Below are positions 61,537-64,000 of a DNA stretch of 64,000 nt, one piece after another (positions within the stretch are counted from its first letter, which is position 1; the number at the start of each line of letters is the position of its first letter). Below the pieces are notes generated by a model. The model did no database searches and was not told the origin of the DNA. It was given only the letters and a program-made list of their open reading frames with translations. The position numbers and the translations under genes were made by a program. This DNA is from Neptunicoccus cionae. GTDB taxonomy: Bacteria > Pseudomonadota > Alphaproteobacteria > Rhodobacterales > Rhodobacteraceae. The stretch lies in NCBI RefSeq assembly GCF_014643735.1, contig NZ_BMKA01000002.1:310001-374000 (forward strand), in the 5' to 3' direction.

Positions 61537-62142
61537 TCAGGACTTCTTTCCGATCTTTGGTTCGGTCCCTGCCAGTATCCGGCTGATGTTGGCGCGGTGG
61601 CCCCAGAAAATCAGCGCGCCGAGTAGGATGATCAGCACGATCCCCTGACCGTATCCCAGCACCAACGCCCAGATCGGCGTGACAAGCGCACTGGCCAAGG
61701 CGCTGGCGGACGATATCCGCAACAGAACCGCCGCCACCAGCCAGCTTGCACAGGCCGCAAGACCCACAGGAAAGGACAGCGCCAGCAGCAGCCCGAGATA
61801 TGTCGCAACACCCTTGCCACCCTTGAAGCCCAGCCAGACCGGAAACAGATGACCCAGAAACGCCGCCAGCCCGGCAAGTTGCGCGGCCCCTTCTCCGGCG
61901 ATTGAGCGGGCGATTAGAACCGCCACCGCGCCTTTGCCAGCATCAAACACCAGCGTCAGGAACGCGGCCTTCTTGTTGCCCGTGCGCAGCACATTGGTTG
62001 CGCCGATATTGCCTGACCCGATGTCGCGCAGATTGCCCAGCCCCATGACCCGCGCCATCACCATCCCGAACGGCACAGAGCCGAGCAGATATCCGCCAAT
62101 CACCAGCAGCAGAGTCACAAGATCAAAAGTCTGTTCAGGCAT
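61537..62142 (-). CDS. plsY: acyl-phosphate glycerol-3-phosphate acyltransferase
   Basis: A 201-residue, five-helix membrane enzyme with the PlsY motifs SVPFGMVMARVMGLGNLRDI, GSGNIGATNVLRTGNK near residue 42 and GFKGGKGVATYLG near residue 105. It makes lysophosphatidic acid from acyl-phosphate, the first step of phospholipid synthesis. It lies downstream of the pyr genes on the same strand, 33 bases after pyrC', and may be co-transcribed. Confidence 0.95.
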   Translation of the reverse strand: MPEQTFDLVTLLLVIGGYLLGSVPFGMVMARVMGLGNLRDIGSGNIGATNVLRTGNKKAAFLTLVFDAGKGAVAVLIARSIAGEGAAQLAGLAAFLGHLFPVWLGFKGGKGVATYLGLLLALSFPVGLAACASWLVAAVLLRISSASALASALVTPIWALVLGYGQGIVLIILLGALIFWGHRANISRILAGTEPKIGKKS

Positions 62143-62175
62143 CAGAGCCTCCTAAATATGCGCCGGTACCCGCGA

Positions 62176-63456
62176 TCAATCGCGGCTGTAAACCTGCGCG
62201 CCCCCTACAAAGGTCGCCAAGACGGCCCCCTGCATCCGGCGTTCATCATAGGGTGTATTTTTACAGCGTGACAGCATTTTGAAACGGTCCATCACAAAGG
62301 GTTTGTCCGGATCAAACAGCACCAGATCCGCTGGGGCACCTTCTGCCAGCCGTCCACTCTCCAGCCCCATAACCTTGGCCGGATTAAACGAAACTGCGCG
62401 CCACAGGGTCGGCAAATCCAGATGCCCCGCATGTACCAGTGACATCACTGCGGGCAGGATGGTCTCCAGCCCCACCGCACCGCTGGCGGCTTCTTCAAAG
62501 GGCAAACGTTTGCTTTCTTCGTCCTGCGGCGTGTGCAGAGAACAGATCACATCAATCAACCCGCTCGCCACGGCTTGCGCCATTGCGATGCGGTCATCTT
62601 CGTGGCGCAGGGGCGGTTTCAGTTTGAAAAACGTCCGGTAGCCATCAATATCCAGCTCGTTCAGCGTCAGATGATGGATCGAAACCCCAGCCGTCACCGG
62701 CAAACCCGCCGCCTTGGCCCGCTCCAGCACAGGCAGCGACACAGCGGTGGAAAGCTGGTCCACGTGATAACGCACGCCGGTCATTTCTACCAAAGCCATA
62801 TCCCGTTCCAGCTGGATACGCTCCGCCATCGGAGAAACCGCTGGCAGGCCAAGCTTGCTGGCGAAAGGTCCAGCGGTGGCACACGCCCCGTCCGACATCA
62901 CAGGTTCCTGCGCATGGCCGATCACCAGCGCCCCCATTGCACGCGCATAGCTCAGGCAGCGGCCAAAGATCTTGTTGTTGCGGTTAACCGCATCCCCGTC
63001 GCTAAAGGCCACCGCGCCCGCATCCAGCAGAAAGCCGATCTCGGCCATTTCCTTACCGGCGCGATCCTTGGTCAGAGTCGCCATAGGCAATACGTTTACC
63101 TTGGACACATCCCGCGCACGGCGCAGGGCGAATTGCAGGGTTTCGGGGCTATCCACAGCGGGTTCTGTGTCCGAGCGCACAACCATCGTCGTGACCCCGC
63201 CAGCAGCAGCAGCCTCCCCCGCAGTGCGGAAGCTTTCCTTATGCCGCTCTCCGGGTTCGCAAACCTTTACGCCAATATCGATGATACCGGGCGCAAGGCA
63301 TTTGCCGTTGCAGTCCAGCGTTTCATCCGCCTTTGGCAGCGCATCGCCATCCGCAATGATCCGGCTGATCCGACCGGCCTCGATCAGGACAGAGCCACGA
63401 AATTCAGTGGCGGTTTCAGGGTCGATCAGACGGGCGTTTAATAAGAGCGTGGTCAT
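62176..63456 (-). CDS. pyrC': dihydroorotase-like protein, catalytically inactive type (PyrC'/PyrX)
   Basis: A 426-residue dihydroorotase homologue. Active enzymes have DxHxHxR at the first zinc site; here the same place reads DIGVKVCEPG, with both His lost. The catalytic Asp segment (usually TDHAP) reads CSLHTPQD, with Leu for Asp. Such proteins, like Pseudomonas PyrC' (PyrX), do not catalyse but are needed to assemble aspartate transcarbamoylase with PyrB. The pyrB end is 0.4 kb upstream, in agreement. The start overlaps the stop of the zinc-ribbon gene in ATGA. An active PyrC must be elsewhere. Confidence 0.9.
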   Translation of the reverse strand: MTTLLLNARLIDPETATEFRGSVLIEAGRISRIIADGDALPKADETLDCNGKCLAPGIIDIGVKVCEPGERHKESFRTAGEAAAAGGVTTMVVRSDTEPAVDSPETLQFALRRARDVSKVNVLPMATLTKDRAGKEMAEIGFLLDAGAVAFSDGDAVNRNNKIFGRCLSYARAMGALVIGHAQEPVMSDGACATAGPFASKLGLPAVSPMAERIQLERDMALVEMTGVRYHVDQLSTAVSLPVLERAKAAGLPVTAGVSIHHLTLNELDIDGYRTFFKLKPPLRHEDDRIAMAQAVASGLIDVICSLHTPQDEESKRLPFEEAASGAVGLETILPAVMSLVHAGHLDLPTLWRAVSFNPAKVMGLESGRLAEGAPADLVLFDPDKPFVMDRFKMLSRCKNTPYDERRMQGAVLATFVGGAQVYSRD

Positions 63457-63899
63457 ATATATTTCCCGCCCTTACGTGTAGGATTGCCTCTGTGGACCCC
63501 AAGCCCTTTGTTGCAATTATCGCAATTGTATTGGTAACTATAACCTGACTGTGAGCGCCGGACCCTAAACAACTTATCTTCTTTCACGTAACAATAGTTG
63601 CAGTACGGTCTATCCGAGCGCTTGCCATTTTCATCTAATTCAAAAAGAAGACCATCTTCATCTTCCAGATTACCACGCTCATTCAATTTTTTCTTTAGTG
63701 AAGCTATTTCTAACAGTAGTTCTCGTTCGTTCTGCTGAGCGTCCACGAGACTGTTTTTAGCCTCAAGAATGCCATCTACAACTTCGGCAAATCGCAATTT
63801 GAGTTCTGCCTTATCCATCTCATGCGTGATATTGAGAAGCCCCTTTGACACTTTCAATGTCTCGTTTAGCGTGGTCAATGCCGTTACAAAGTCCATCAC
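63453..63899 (-). CDS. AT-rich coiled-coil/zinc-ribbon protein between pyrB and pyrC'
   Basis: A 148-residue protein with a long N-terminal helix or coiled coil (about residues 1-80, with heptad-like ELLLEIASLKKKLNERG) and a C-terminal zinc ribbon: CNYC near residue 99 and CDNCNKG near residue 127. It starts with GTG 63899 or ATG 63896, overlapping the pyrB stop, and its stop overlaps the pyrC' start in ATGA. Base composition is clearly lower in GC than its neighbours. Similar coiled-coil/zinc-ribbon proteins occur sporadically, often on mobile DNA. Its function is unknown. Confidence 0.82.
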   Translation of the reverse strand: MMDFVTALTTLNETLKVSKGLLNITHEMDKAELKLRFAEVVDGILEAKNSLVDAQQNERELLLEIASLKKKLNERGNLEDEDGLLFELDENGKRSDRPYCNYCYVKEDKLFRVRRSQSGYSYQYNCDNCNKGLGVHRGNPTRKGGKYI

Positions 63900-64000
63900 A
63901 CCATCACCCCCACATCCCGTTTCGCGTCCCGTCTAGCCTTCACCAGTAGCTCCATTGCGGCCATGCGCACCGCGACGCCCATTTCCACCTGCTCCTGAAT
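63896..64000 (-). CDS. pyrB: aspartate carbamoyltransferase, C-terminal fragment at window edge
   Basis: The last 34 residues of a protein run off the right edge, ending at 63896. IQEQVEMGVAVRMAAMELL is the classic final helix of PyrB (QV..GVAVRMA). The enzyme makes carbamoyl-aspartate in pyrimidine synthesis and here should form a complex with the inactive PyrC'. The stop overlaps the start of the zinc-ribbon gene. Confidence 0.9.
   Translation of the reverse strand: MQEQVEMGVAVRMAAMELLVKARRDAKRDVGVMV

Overview
The window is chromosomal DNA from an alphaproteobacterium, most likely a marine member of the Rhodobacteraceae (Roseobacter group). I infer this from the gene content: ChpT, TrcR, a COQ9-family protein, a four-helix-free aa3-type cytochrome oxidase subunit IV, ornithine-lipid genes olsBA, a phaZ-phaC-phaP-phaR block, a DUF1127 gene followed by CcsR/cuckoo-type small RNAs, and a Fur-family protein without the C-terminal Cys pairs. 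Base composition is moderately GC-rich. I saw no rRNA, tRNA, CRISPR array, insertion sequence or prophage. The genus cannot be fixed from this sequence alone.

Layout. Positions 1-4.85 kb hold a TauE/SafE permease, an iron-binding periplasmic protein under an IscR-like operator, a His-rich secreted protein on a segment bounded by 16-bp direct repeats, a nucleoside hydrolase and an EamA permease. At 5.2-6.0 kb two small DUF1127-type genes are followed by three tandem sRNA units with CCUCCUCCC loops. Positions 6.1-13.2 kb hold a CPA1 antiporter, the divergent mntP/fur-like pair, a DMT permease, enolase, a divergent ThiE-like protein and olsBA with a perfect CtrA-type site in front. Positions 13.4-21 kb hold chpT, gamma-carbonic anhydrase, gmk, yicC, a PAS protein, class II DAHP synthase, a GlxA-type regulator and a PQQ-type sugar dehydrogenase. 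Positions 21-28.9 kb are a six-gene operon: a LIV-type ABC transporter plus a FAD/GcvT demethylating-type dehydrogenase.

Positions 28.9-34.5 kb are the polyhydroxyalkanoate (PHA) block: depolymerase phaZ divergent from synthase phaC, then phasin phaP and repressor phaR. PhaR-type CTGC-N3-GCAG sites precede phaP, and similar sites precede the DUF1127 gene at 5.2 kb. Positions 34.5-42.5 kb carry ytoQ, dtd, a COG0523 GTPase coupled to an amidohydrolase, a sugar-oxidation set (lactonase, DgoK, SDR), a LysR regulator and a PhyH-type dioxygenase. A cluster of perfect palindromes sits in the convergent gap at 42.57-42.64 kb.

Positions 42.7-64 kb are mostly housekeeping: Sua5, an acyl-CoA dehydrogenase with an MBL-fold hydrolase, the cytochrome oxidase subunit, a D,D-carboxypeptidase, ClpS, an RsmC-like methyltransferase, TrcR, RNase T2, a quinone reductase with a class IV aminotransferase, COQ9, S21, YqgE, a DsbD-like domain protein, PlsY and pyrimidine genes. 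At the right edge a noticeably AT-rich coiled-coil/zinc-ribbon gene is wedged with start/stop overlaps between pyrB and a dihydroorotase homologue that has lost its catalytic residues. The most interesting items are this pyrB-X-pyrC' arrangement and the DUF1127/sRNA module with PhaR-like boxes.
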